Source: Rhizophagus irregularis
Taxonomy: Eukaryota; Glomeromycota; Glomeromycetes; Glomerales; Glomeraceae
Assembly: GCF_026210795.1 (NCBI RefSeq)
Contig: NC_089435.1
Coordinates: 2,294,001 to 2,358,000 of the forward strand
Direction: 5' to 3'
Length of the DNA: 64,000 bases
Shown here piece after piece: positions 45,401 to 56,884 of the stretch (position 1 is its first letter; every line of letters begins with the position of its first letter). Under the pieces are notes generated by a model that saw only the letters and a program-made list of their open reading frames with translations, did no database searches and was not told the origin of the DNA. A program made the translations under genes and the position numbers.

Positions 45401-46746
45401 GAGGGTAATTATAGTTTTATTTTTTTTTAACTAATTATGTATTAATTGTTTTCTAATGCTAATTTATTACGAACTTAAGTGTAAAAAATTCCAATCATCG
45501 CTAGTAGACGTTAGTGGGTGGCTAAATAGGATCATTTTTAACCCGCAATAAACGAAGAAACTAATAGTGTTCTTCGACAGTTTCAAGAAATTACAAGAGA
45601 CTACTAGCACTAATTGGTCAGAATTATAACTGAGTTCTAACCCTCGTTTACGAAAAAAGAAAGCAAAAACGGGAATGATACAAGAAGAATATTATAAATA
45701 GGGATGGTGAAAAAGAGAAAGGTGAAGGTAAGAAAACAAAAAAGAAAACGAATCACAAATAACCATTGTCAGTAGGGAAGGTTTATGTACCGTATAGCGC
45801 TGCATATAGTACTCTGGGATACTGTGTGTGAAGAGGGTACTATACAAAGAATGGCTTTGGTCAAACATCAAATTTTGACCTAAATTGGTACCGAGTACTA
45901 ATCAAAAATACTTGTAGTTGAATAATACCAGGGTACTACTTAAGGGTTCAGGGGATATGGTATGCAGCACTCTACGGTAATTTTTTGGAAGTATTTGTTA
46001 AATTGATTAGTTTATTGCTGTAGATGATAATTCTAATAAAGGAGTGGAACATCAGGACGTGACGAGGATTACGTAAGTAGTTGGAATAATTTTTTAAACA
46101 CGTACTTTAATATTTGAAAAAACTTTCATCTCAAATAACGATCATATATTATTTTTCAGGAAGGATTAACAGTTAAATATAATTGTATCACCCGAATTTT
46201 ATTTTTACAAATAGTAATAGTCTTTTAAAAACAAATAAACACGAATAATTATTTTGAATTTTCAAAGCACTTGTATATATGAGTATATAAAAGAATGATA
46301 AAATTAAGAATTATTTTTATTGATAATAAGTAAACGTGACAGTAGTGACATTTTTATTGATAATGTTCACCCTCACAAATTGATAAAAAAAAATAAGATG
46401 AAAAGAAGAAAACTACGATGTAATAATAAAATAATAAAATAAGATATATCGAGAAAAATACTGATCTAAAATAAAACCAAAATAGGTAAATCACTAAAAC
46501 AAAATAAGAATAAAATTAAAAATAATCCTATAGAAACTGTGGCTTCATTATGCAACTTTTTAGGCTTGAAGACCCGCTTCGCACATGTATTGCTATGATT
46601 AATGAAAATAAAAAATAAAAATAATTAAAATGAAGTAAGTTAAAAAATAAAGAAAACCGCGGCAAAGATCATTTAATTTAGCTAAAAAAAAAATCAACAA
46701 TTGTGTACATTATTTACCAAAACCATTAACTATAATGATAAATCTA
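42440..46746. other. Non-coding spacer, paralogue of 13725-17413
   Basis: The first kilobase matches 405-1430; the rest matches 14640-17400 in order. No supported gene. The single large difference is the MITE at 45790-45977. Confidence 0.55.
45790..45977. mobile_element. TA-flanked MITE, 188 bp, with paralogous empty site
   Basis: The ends CCGTATAGCGCTGCATA and, inverted, CCGTAGAGTGCTGCATA are each bordered by TA. The paralogous sequence near 16595 (GGTTTATATGGCGTTTTG) lacks it. The TA target fits Tc1/mariner-type mobilisation. Confidence 0.8.
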
Positions 46747-47214
46747 TTAAGAAGAATTCTGGAATCCCGTATCTCCCATATCTTGTATATTATAGGAAAC
46801 AGTTCCGTTTGCTGCTGTATTATATACTTGGGAAGTAGGTTGAGTAGTGTCGAATGGCTGTTGTTGAATGCCATTTTGATGATAAACAATAGGATGTTGG
46901 ACTTGTTGCTGAATCTGTTGTTGAATCTGAGATTGTACATCATAATGATGTGGGATACGAGATAAATTGTTCAAGAGTTGAACATTTTCTGATAGATTTA
47001 ATTCAGAATAAGAATAAATAACGCGATAAATACGAGTATCATTTGGTAAATAAAAATAAAACTCAAATGTAATATTATGAGGTGCGGGAGTTGTAGAATT
47101 AATAGTATTAATGTGCAAGGTATTATTATTAAGAATTTGTTGAGGTGCGGAGTTTCCGGTTTGATCCGTTGATAAATTGTAATAATCTTGTGTATTTTGG
47201 TTATTTGAATTCAT
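46747..47214 (-). CDS. Family A Asn/Gln-rich orphan protein, 155 aa, intact
   Basis: The start ATGAATTCAAATAACC is the family start; an in-frame TTG six bases upstream is not needed. The protein is shorter than its relatives because part of the N-terminal linker (NIQHT...NVGISN) and of the tail (NNDTYN) is missing in frame. The core FEFYFYLPNDTRIYRVIY and SELNLSENVQLLNNLS are present. So are the Gln tract (QIQQQIQQQVQH, YHQNGIQQQPF) and the end GDTGFQNSS. It has no targeting signal. It is the intact counterpart of the broken 17414-17939 copy in the duplicated block. A TAA/TTA microsatellite (about 47250-47275) lies just upstream. Confidence 0.75.
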   Translation of the reverse strand: MNSNNQNTQDYYNLSTDQTGNSAPQQILNNNTLHINTINSTTPAPHNITFEFYFYLPNDTRIYRVIYSYSELNLSENVQLLNNLSRIPHHYDVQSQIQQQIQQQVQHPIVYHQNGIQQQPFDTTQPTSQVYNTAANGTVSYNIQDMGDTGFQNSS

Positions 47215-49586
47215 GTTCAAAATCCAGATGATATTTAAAGTAGAAAATGAATAATAATAATAATAATAATTAATATAATTAGGAAATTTAATTTTTTAAT
47301 AAGAAAGTAAACACGGATTCATCAAATCATTAAACAAATATTTTATAATTTCGTTATAAAAAATATAAATATTTTTTATTTTTTTTTTATTTACTTGAAC
47401 AAACAAAATTGAAAAAGGAGCGTTAAATTTACTGCTTTTATACGAAAAAAAAACCTTTGATTATGAAAAAAATTTCAATTATATTCATTTTAATCTAAAA
47501 AAAAAATAAATAAATAAATAAATTCCGATTATATTAATTTTAATAAATTCAAATAATAATAATAAATAAATAAATAAATAAATTAAATTAAAAATATTAT
47601 ATTACGTTTAATATTTTTAGAAAATTCTTAAATTCAATTTACATACATGTATTCATTCATTAGAGAAAAAAAAAATTTTTTTTCATTGGCGTATTTTAAT
47701 ACAAAAAATACATATGATTTTTTTTTTAAAAAAAAAATCATTTTACAAACAAGGAAATATTTTCGGAAGTTAAGGAATTCAAATACCGTATATTCTTTTC
47801 TACAACTTGTTCAATCAAGTTTATAGAATTCAGTTATTACATATATCCTTTAATCCTTTAGATATTACATAGTATAACAGTTTTATCATAACAATTTTAT
47901 TTATTTACAAATGAAATATAAAATAGCCTTCTGATTAATGTGAACTTAAGACGCTTTCATATGTTTTTGTTCTCTTGTCAGTTTTTTTTTAAATCGTGTA
48001 TTATAGTAGAATACTACTCTCAAGTTCTTATAAATCGTATATATACTACTGAATGGTCACTTGATATATATAATATGAATGAATGAATTAACTAATAATA
48101 ATAATATTTTGAAGAATATTGTTATAAACTGGATTTTTGATCTTCATACATAATACGTTGCACGGCTAAACATGTGACGTTTTTATTTCAAGTAATAAAT
48201 CAATGAAATAATTCTTAATGAGTTTTTTTTTAGTTCTATTATAAATTGTCCAATTATTTATATGATACATTTCATAACATGAAATACAATCGTTTTTTAA
48301 GATAGAAATACATCACAATTGTGACGATTATATTTATAATAGTTGAATATTATTTTCAAACTTGCCGAATTAAGTAATAAATAGAATGATTTTGTTATAT
48401 TCTTCTATGAAAGAACAAAAATCACAATTGATCATCATATAAGATTTTCTATTATTTACAAAAATAAATAAATAAATAATATAAAGAGTTGAATTATTTT
48501 GATAATGAAAACCACTAATGAACCTAAATGTGTACATCCAACGCGTTTGCAATATCTTAACTTGCAATATGGCTTATATTTTTTTATCCATATTAAAATA
48601 AAATTAATAAAAATTTTAAAAGGAGGAGTCCAATCAAAAAATTATTTTATATTATTCTCTATATGCATAAAATCAAATATTCAAAACTTTATTTACAGTC
48701 TCATCCAAATCGACAAATTAAATTTATTAATGTGTGCACTTATTTTTTTCATTTGAGATTATACAAAGATGTTAGCATAATATAATGTTTAAAAAGTTCC
48801 AGATCAAATGCTACGACTAGCTTATATTGCTTTAGAATAATAATAATTGTATGTTTATTGTACGGGCATGCCTAATAATGGTATGATGTGGCACTTCGTG
48901 TCACATCAGATTATTACTAAGCATAACGCCCATATCTGATATAAAAAATGAAACGCAGATAAACCATTGTGATATTTTAAGATGATAATAATTCACATTA
49001 TTTATCATTATTATTTACTCATGTATGAAATCTCATTTTTGGATTGTTAAATATTTAAAAAATTTTTTCATTTATAAATTAAAATATGTTTGACCGCAGC
49101 TTTCGATAGGAAAATCCTACTGTATAATAGTAATTTTTATGATATATGACGTATATATATCATCAACCGTAAAATTCCGATAATTTAATAAAAATTTTTG
49201 TTAAATATTTTATGAATAATGTCTATTCCATAACGCTTACGCAGCAGTTCCGCAAATTATACTAATTTACCTTAATCTATTGAGCCTATTCTTGGAAAGT
49301 AAACTAATTCATAGTTTTTTTTTTGGATAGTAGGACATACAGTATATACTGGTAATTAAATATGCCCTACTATATTATTTCGATAATGCATGTAATAAAG
49401 TTGTTCCACAACTTAGGAAAGAAAAAAAATGTGGGGATCAATTTCCCCACTCTAGTTTATATTTTGTTTGTGTACATGGATCTTCAGGTACATACATTTT
49501 TAGAATTTTTGATTTCGAATATATATATGTGTAAAACTCATTTTTCTCGTCAAAAAAAAAAAAAAGTATAAAAAAAATTTATAAAC
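47215..49586. other. Upstream flank, duplicated in part; no gene
   Basis: The proximal kilobase is a paralogue of 17940-19000. A hairpin at 48864-48931 pairs GGGC...TGATGTGGCAC with GTGTCACATCA...GCCC. Beyond it no supported gene is seen. Confidence 0.5.
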
Positions 49587-49745
49587 CCTCCATCCAGATT
49601 AAAGAGTAAAAAATTAACTCACTTTTAAAATTTAAAATTTCTTAATTATATTTTCCTAATCATCAAATTCCACATCTCAGTAAACGGAACTGCTTCTTAT
49701 GATGTGCAAGACATGGGAAATACGGGATTCCAGAATTCTTTTTAA
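49587..49745 (+). pseudogene. Family A deletion remnant: upstream block joined to the last ~20 codons
   Basis: The upstream block (CCATCCAGATTAAAGAGTAA) and part of the 5' region lead, after about 85 bp, straight into SVNGTASYDVQDMGNTGFQNSF and TAA. The start codon and nearly all the coding region are missing. Both outer parts are well kept, so the loss was one internal deletion. Confidence 0.75.
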
Positions 49746-49984
49746 GACTAAAGGAACTCTTAAAGTGAACGAATTTTTTTTCCTTAAAACTCGGCAATAA
49801 AATTTCTAATATTAGGTAAAGCAAAATACTCAATTTTATTAAATTATCTTGAATTCTACATTAATATTAGTATAAATTTTTTTTAACATAACTGAGGAAA
49901 ATATAAGAAATTTGACAAAGAATTCTTTTACGACTTTTAATTTTCTTTTTCAAGGTTCATTTACTTCATTATTATTAATTGATT

Positions 49985-50092
49985 AAAAATATTACCGGAC
50001 AAATTGAAGATATCGATAATCAAAATTCCGACAAAGCTTATAATAAAGGGGGTATTGGAAGTTCTTCCAACAATACCAATACCGATCATTAA
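49985..50092 (+). pseudogene. Short coding-like C-terminal fragment, unrecognised
   Basis: A 36-codon frame without a start reads ITGQIEDIDNQNSDKAYNKG, then GIGSSSNNTNTDH, and ends in TAA. Its composition is protein-like compared with the neighbouring DNA. It may be the last exon of a lost gene. The bases around GGTATTGGAAGTTCTTCC also form a small hairpin. Confidence 0.3.
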
Positions 50093-52431
50093 TAATGATT
50101 GTATAACATGCAAATAATAATTATTATTATTTATTTCATTTTATTTTCTTTTTTTTTTCGTATAAATTAAAATTTTTTTTTTTCTAAAAAATACACAATT
50201 TAAGTAGTTCAGTATAGTATACTGCGGATCAAATAAGCATTCGTTGTTCCTGCATATAATATAATAAGTAAGGTATTATTAATTATGTACAGGTACGATG
50301 GGTACGTGTGCATGATGGTCCTATAGGGCCGTATAATAATACAAAATAAAATTTATTATTGAGTTCTGAATCTAGTTTAATCATAATTCTAACTACTAGC
50401 TTAATTTCGGCCGATATTATAATTTTGCCAGAATTAAAAATATCCAGGCGGGTCATGCGGATCACTGGCTAAAGCTAGGAACACTAATCGACACATGATC
50501 GGATCAATTTTGATAACCACAACAATGTTTAGCAAACAAAAAAAGAAAGTGCATAGGCAGAAGATAGTCCTACGCTTCGCTCCGGACGATAACAGGTTTT
50601 AATCTTACAAAATTTAATTATTAATTGGATTACCAATATTAACTATAACAGTGTATTTAGATAGAGGCTCAATTAAATAACATAAATATTAATATCTTTG
50701 GTAATATTTTCATCTATCGGCGTGGTTATTTATTTTGCGGTAGTTTTTTCAAGATTGATTTCGAAAGTCGAACTTCATATGACGATTTTAATTTTTTAAA
50801 TTGGTAATAGGATTTTTTTTTTGCTGGAAAGTAAAAATTCTATTTGAAAATTTACAAGGTAATTATTTCCATGTATTACAAGCATTTTAGAGGTGGTTAA
50901 TAATTCAAAGCATTGTATTAATAATAAAGAATATCGTGAAGTCAACAAAGATGAAATTCTTTATACGCCTTCATATTTAGAAATACATAAGTATTACTGC
51001 GAATTAATATCTAGCGCTACCCACCCCATTATGTGGGGCGTGGGATGACATGTTACATATATTCGGAATATTCATTGCAGCCGTTTGAAATTATCCTAAT
51101 CATTTATCCTTCATCACTATTTGGTACCAAACTACCAAATAATACCAAATAAATGTTTATTTGTATTTAAGGATTAGGAAGCTTATTTTAGAAAAAAAAT
51201 TTTCGATTTTTTTTTATGAAATGAATCATGTAAGTGATATATTTTTTTTTATATAAAATAAAATTTCATCATAGTACGATCACTTACAGTAAAAAATCAT
51301 TTTTATAAAGTAAGTGGCGATATACTCTTTACTAGTTAGATTTGGTCTATATTATCACTATTCACTAACGGGAAAAAAGAAAAAATTAGGAACTGTTTTT
51401 TACTCTACGACAAATAATGAGCCCAATACTAACCCAGACCGATATTTCTATTAAGCATAACAATAATGATTATACATAGTAAATTTATGTAATAAGGTGG
51501 AGTAAACGAAAATAGTGTAAATGAAAATTTTATAGGAAAAATTTAAATAAAACTATAAAGTCAATTAAAATAGAATAAATAAAATTTAAAGTTAAATTAA
51601 AGCTTATTTATGATGTTATAATTAATGCATCACTTTTTTATTGGATGTATATCAGTCACAGGGCCCTTCATTGATTGGTGTAAAATGGGGTCCCAAATAT
51701 TCGGTCCTGTGACTGACAGCTATTCTCCAACCAATAATATACTGTATATTTAATAAATATATGCAGAAGCCAATTAATTATAATATTACTTGATATAGAA
51801 ATTAAAATAGAAACTATTATTTTAACCATTATCTTATTGTTAAGGATAAGTGAAAGTTAATTCAATTGTTATACTATTTGTTTTTTTTATTTATAAATTC
51901 AAATAATCATGAAGCTTATGTAATCACAAGACTATAGTTTCAAGGAATTTTTTTTTTTAACTTTTCAATCAGCATTTAAGTCATCTACTTTTGAATTTTT
52001 CAAATACAATTTAACACGATAATACACTGCATATTTATTTAGGTTTAAGATCATTCTTGTTTATCACAATTCACAAACATCGAAAGAATTCGTAACAATT
52101 TATTTCTTATTGGATCATCTTTTTTACACAGCGTATTTTCAAGCCAAAAAATTAATTTAATTATTTGGGTAACGTTTAAAATTATTGAATTTGTTATTAT
52201 TACATTATGATTTATGCAATACATGTAGAAATTATGCATAGTGTATGTGGGTGTGCATTAATTATAATACTGTGAAAAATAAATACTTGAATATGATTAT
52301 GATCCCGCCGTTCTATGTAACCACGTTTTTAATACTAAGTGTAACGCTAAAAATTTAAATACCGTTAAAAAGTGAATAAATATTTTTTTCTTTAAATATT
52401 ATTCATTTCTACTATTAAATAAATTACGATC
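50093..52431. other. Non-coding interval upstream of the Kelch gene
   Basis: Contains small hairpins: CCCACCCC / GGGGCGTGGG near 51010 and CAGTCACAGG / CCTGTGACTG at 51649-51710. It also has a block at 51119-51350 related, partly in reverse, to 54957-55345. No supported gene. Confidence 0.45.
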
Positions 52432-54739
52432 ATGTCAAGAAATTCTTCAGTTTACTTCATATTATGGATACTAATACAAGTATTAGTTAAAGTAAATTGC
52501 CAAATGACACCCTTTAAACCAAGTGTATATAGTCATCATACTGCCACACTCATTGATAATAAATTGTATATTTTGGGTGGATATAATTTAAAAACTAACC
52601 GAGTAAAAGAATTTTTTTATCTTGATGTTTCTGTACCATTTAATACTCAAGAATTATCATGGCAAGATTTATCAAATATTAATATGGTTCCACTTCATTC
52701 TTCTGCAACGTCAGTTAAAGGTGGTCCAAATAATGATACTCTATTTTTATACGGGGGAGATTCGTATGATCAAACAATGGCATTAGTTTATACATTTGAT
52801 TCACGTAGTATCGTATGGAGTATTCCAAAAATAACTGGATTTAATCCAGCCAGAAGATCGGGTCTAACAGGCATTATTAATAACGACGGAAGGATGTATT
52901 TATGGAGTGGAGGTAACGATACTGTTTATGTAACAAATGAAATGCTTATTTTAGATACAATAAATCTTAGTTGGAGTAAAGGAAGTATAATTAATGCACC
53001 GATTCCGAGAAATCGTTATAGTGCCACTTTATTGCCCAACAATAAGATTATTTATATGGGTAAGAGAGTAATTTTATATTTAAATATGTTTTGTTATTTT
53101 ATTAATGAACGCTTATTTTTAGGCGGTAATAATGATTATACTCTTACTTATTTTCATAATACTTTGAATATTGCTAGTGGAACTGCTTTAACATTAAGTG
53201 AGGTATATTTTGTAAATATAAAATTTTTTTTTTTTTAAAAAAATGAATCTAATTAATTATAATAAATTATTTGTAGATTTATATATATGATATGATTAAT
53301 GACAATTGGGATACAAAAGTAAGTTATGCAAATTATTATGATGAAAATTTTTATATTCAGTTGTGAATTAATTTCAATTCTTAAATTTAGGTAACATCAT
53401 AACATCAGGGAAAATTCCTTCTAATAGAGGTGGTTTTTCCACTGTTCTTGGTATGTAATCAAATAAGAACGCTATGATTATTATTAAAAGATTAATATTA
53501 TTAATGGTAAATTTTCATTATATTTTTCAACAGGGTTAGATGGTAAAAGAGTCATAATTTTTGGAGGATATTTTATAAATCCTGGATATTTAGATACTAC
53601 ACTTTACGTATTAGATTTAGCTAATTATAATTGGTACATTCCAAAAATTTCTGGAAAAATCCCAAAGCCTAGAGCTCTTCATAAAGCAAATGTAATTGGA
53701 AAATATATGGTTGTATCATTCGGTAAATATAATATTTCTTAAATTATTACTTAAGAAGATTAACTAGTTTTAACAAAAACAATTTGATTTAATAGGAGTT
53801 GGTTATGATAAAACAGTTGAAAGTGATATATTATTGCTTGATATTAGTAATAATGAAGAATATATATGGACAACAATATTTGATCCAAAAATGCCATCGC
53901 CATCGCCATCACCACCGCCACCGCCACCACCACCACCACCACCACCACCACCACCACCATTACCACCATCTTCGTCTTCACCTTCGCCTTCACTTTCTTC
54001 AAACAATTTAGCTGGTATAATTGTGGGATCTTTATTAAGTGGTATTTTATTATTAGTTGGAAGTTTCTTGATATATAAATGGAATAAGAATAAACAAAAA
54101 ACTATTTATGAAAATGATAATAATAATGATTACAGCCAAGAAGAAAAAGAGCTTCCTATCGTTAGGGATATTCAAAATTGTGAACAAGATATCAATAATA
54201 ATGAGCAAATTGATCAAATACCTAGAAATGAAAGTACGTCCAATGAACCAATAATAATTCCACCTCCAATAATTAATAAGAATAACTATCATAAGCAAGA
54301 AATTATTTTAACACCCGAAAATGAAAATACAACCAACCATGAACCAATAATAATTCCAGTCAATGATCATTATGGGCAAGAAATTATGCAAACGCTCCAA
54401 AATGAAACTAGTGATCACGAACCAACAATTCCAGCCCCTGCAGTAGTTAATACTAATAATTATAATTATGGGCAAGAAGTAATTTCAACACCTAATAATA
54501 ATAGGATATCATCACAAATTTTTAAAGAAGACATTCTTCAAGCTGTTAAAGATGAAATTGGCCAAAATTTGAAAAATGGACTCCTTCAAGCTGTTAAAAA
54601 TGAAATTGGCCAAAATTTGAAAAATGAACTCCTTCAAGCTGTTAAAAATGAAATTGTCCAAAATTTGAAAAATGAACTTCTTCAAGCTGTTAGAGAGGAT
54701 AATCTTAACATCACAAGAAACAATACAAAACAAGATTAA
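52432..54739 (+). CDS. Secreted/membrane Kelch-repeat protein, six exons, frame broken in exon 4
   Basis: Exons are 52432-53059, 53123-53202, 53277-53318, 53391-53450, 53534-53722 and 53796-54739; all introns are GT-AG. It has a signal peptide (about 1-23, ending VKVNC) and six Kelch-type repeats with paired glycines (KLYILGGY, LFLYGGD, MYLWSGGND, IIYMGGNND, VIIFGGYF, MVVSFGVGYD). A Pro-rich linker, one membrane helix (LAGIIVGSLLSGILLLVGSF) and an Asn-rich cytoplasmic tail follow. The tail contains 16-residue coiled-coil repeats (LLQAVKNEIGQNLKNE). In exon 4 the 8-mer TAACATCA is doubled, giving a TAA at 53400-53402. With one copy the frame would run through to about 644 residues. An outward beta-propeller on a membrane anchor suggests adhesion or sensing; this is inference. 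Confidence 0.82.
54536..54700 (+). repeat. 48-bp in-frame tandem repeat in the Kelch gene tail
   Basis: CTTCAAGCTGTTAAA starts at 54536, 54584, 54632 and 54680, an exact 48-bp period. It encodes about 3.5 units of a 16-residue amphipathic helix, so tail length can change without frame loss. Confidence 0.9.
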
Positions 54740-56718
54740 ATTAATAGTCAATTATTAACTTATGATAAAAATGAAAAAAAAGTTCTAAATATATAAGGTC
54801 TTCGATTATTATGTAGGTAACATCACAGTACTTTATGGTTTATTTCGCCTCTACCATTCACTCCATTCTTTTTATTATAACTTAGCTAGGCTGCTTCCTA
54901 ATTTTAACGTCATATACGTTATATACTATGTTTCTAATAAGTTTTAATTATTTTCCACCATTATTTGGTGTCAAATGAAACTAACAAATAATACCAAATT
55001 TAATACAGAATATGAAATGAAATTTTTTTCATGAAAATGAATATGAAAGTGGTTCTATAACTATTTAATTTGTAGAGAAATATCTTATTGGCAAAATTAC
55101 TATGGCGAAGCAATAGATGACTTGCAAAAATCATTAATTATAAATCCGAAATAAATAATATATACTGTATAAATACTTGGAAATAGTTACTTACCTGCTG
55201 GTTAATAAAATTGATTTTTCGAATTTAGAAAAATGGCTATAATAATCTGAATCCCACTCTAAATCTAACTACTAACAATGAGTCGCACTTTATAAAAATG
55301 ATTTTACTACAGTGATGAGTGATCGTACCATGATGAAATTTTATTTTATGCAAAAAATAAATTATGTCTATTTACAGTCGTTCAATCATTACATCAAACA
55401 GGTTTTTATTCTTTTTTTCTATAATTGTACTCCTGAACTTGAAATTTGAAAACTGGCAAGTTAAAGAGTCGGTTTATATTTTTTTTTTGTTGTAGGAACA
55501 TCACTAACATACTAACATTTCTTTTCTCTTTTTTTTCTTTAGGTAAAACTCAAGTCAGCTTAAGTCCATAACAAGAAATAAAAAGGAAATATAAGTAAGA
55601 TAAGGAAAAACCATAACAAGCTACTATTGCTAATTATATGTTTTAATTAAACAACAATATATATTCAAGAACAACTTAACGTAAATTGACACCATTATAA
55701 TGTTACTGAAAAAATGATTGCTTCAATTGCTATTTAACCTAATGAATAAATTTTAGGTTACAAATGGTTACAAATAAAAATCAATAAAACTATAAATTCA
55801 AGTTTGTTTACCAAATAATTTAAATTTCATTTCATTTTCTTAGCATATGAGTAAAATTTCCGTTATCGTACATTACATTATTGACAATTTTTTTCATGTT
55901 TGGTAATTCTTCATTTCCTCTTTTAATTTATTTATTGTAATAAGAAGAGGATGTAAAATAATAATAAAAATGATAAATTTTTTTTCTATAAAATTCATCA
56001 TTAAAAATTATTGTAATACAATTGTGTTCATAAGATAAGGTTATGCATATATAAGTATGTCAAAAAAATGGAATATTTTTTATCCCAAACATTTAGTGAT
56101 AAAAAAAAGTATGAGATAGAAATAAACAACATTGATTACGTTAATTAATTGTGATAATAGAAAAAGCAATAATACTGTGTATATATATATTAATGTTTGT
56201 TTATGTAAAAAAGGAATTAATTAATTTTTAGTTAAAGACCAAACCAATTTTGATAACAATTTCGAATTAAAAATAATGAAGTATCCTAATTTTTTCCCAT
56301 GCATATAATAATTATTTTCAAAAAAAAAAAAAAATTGACAATAAATAATAAATTTGTTAACCTCAACTTGTGTAACTTGTGTATAACAAATTTTTATCAA
56401 TAACATAATTTATTCTTAATAAAAATATGTATAACAAAAAATTAATTTTTTAATTATTTTATGAATTGTACCATTTTCTAAAATATATAAAATATATAAA
56501 CTTCCAAAGTCACAAACAAAAATATTTTGACATGATTAAATAATCACATTTTATGAAATTTTTGAAAAAAAAATTAAATTTAAAATATTTTCCGAATTAG
56601 AAAATAAGTAAAACATGTTATATATAACTATATATGAAAAATAATTGTACTGATCGTTATGATCGTTATTACAGTATTTATAACTCCCGGCGGCCGATCA
56701 TTAAAAGGTGACGTATTA
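54740..56718. other. Non-coding interval downstream of the Kelch gene
   Basis: Contains the partly inverted counterpart (54957-55345) of the block at 51119-51350. No supported gene. Confidence 0.45.
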
Positions 56719-56884
56719 CAGCTGATTTCATAATGTGCGGGACACTTAACAAATTTTAAAGAACTCGGAAGTATTCGGTAAAGCTTGATATGGTGGTATA
56801 ATTTTATCTTATTTTGAACTTTTACCGAATATTTCCGAGTTCTTTAAATATTGCCAAGTGTCCCGTACATTATGAAATCAGCTG
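56719..56884. mobile_element. Hairpin MITE with TA target (166 bp)
   Basis: Nearly the whole element is one palindrome. The arms start CAGCTGATTTCATAATG and run through GGGACACTT, AAGAACTCGGAA and TTCGGTAAA to a short loop. TA lies on both sides (56717-56718, 56885-56886). A transcript would fold into a long hairpin. No coding capacity. Confidence 0.8.

Noticed and set aside
46735-46965. Antisense frame over the family A gene at 46747-47214
   Set aside because: A mirror of the Gln-rich coding sequence; the sense frame is the one conserved in other copies.
53391-53450. Rescue of the Kelch gene by using the AG at 53407-53408 as acceptor
   Set aside because: It removes the stop, but the following exon is then read in the wrong frame (GGA AAA TTC instead of GGG AAA ATT).
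53803-54006. Gly/Asp-rich and His-rich frames across the Kelch gene linker
   Set aside because: Other-frame and antisense readings of the CCA/CAC microsatellite that codes for the Pro-rich linker.
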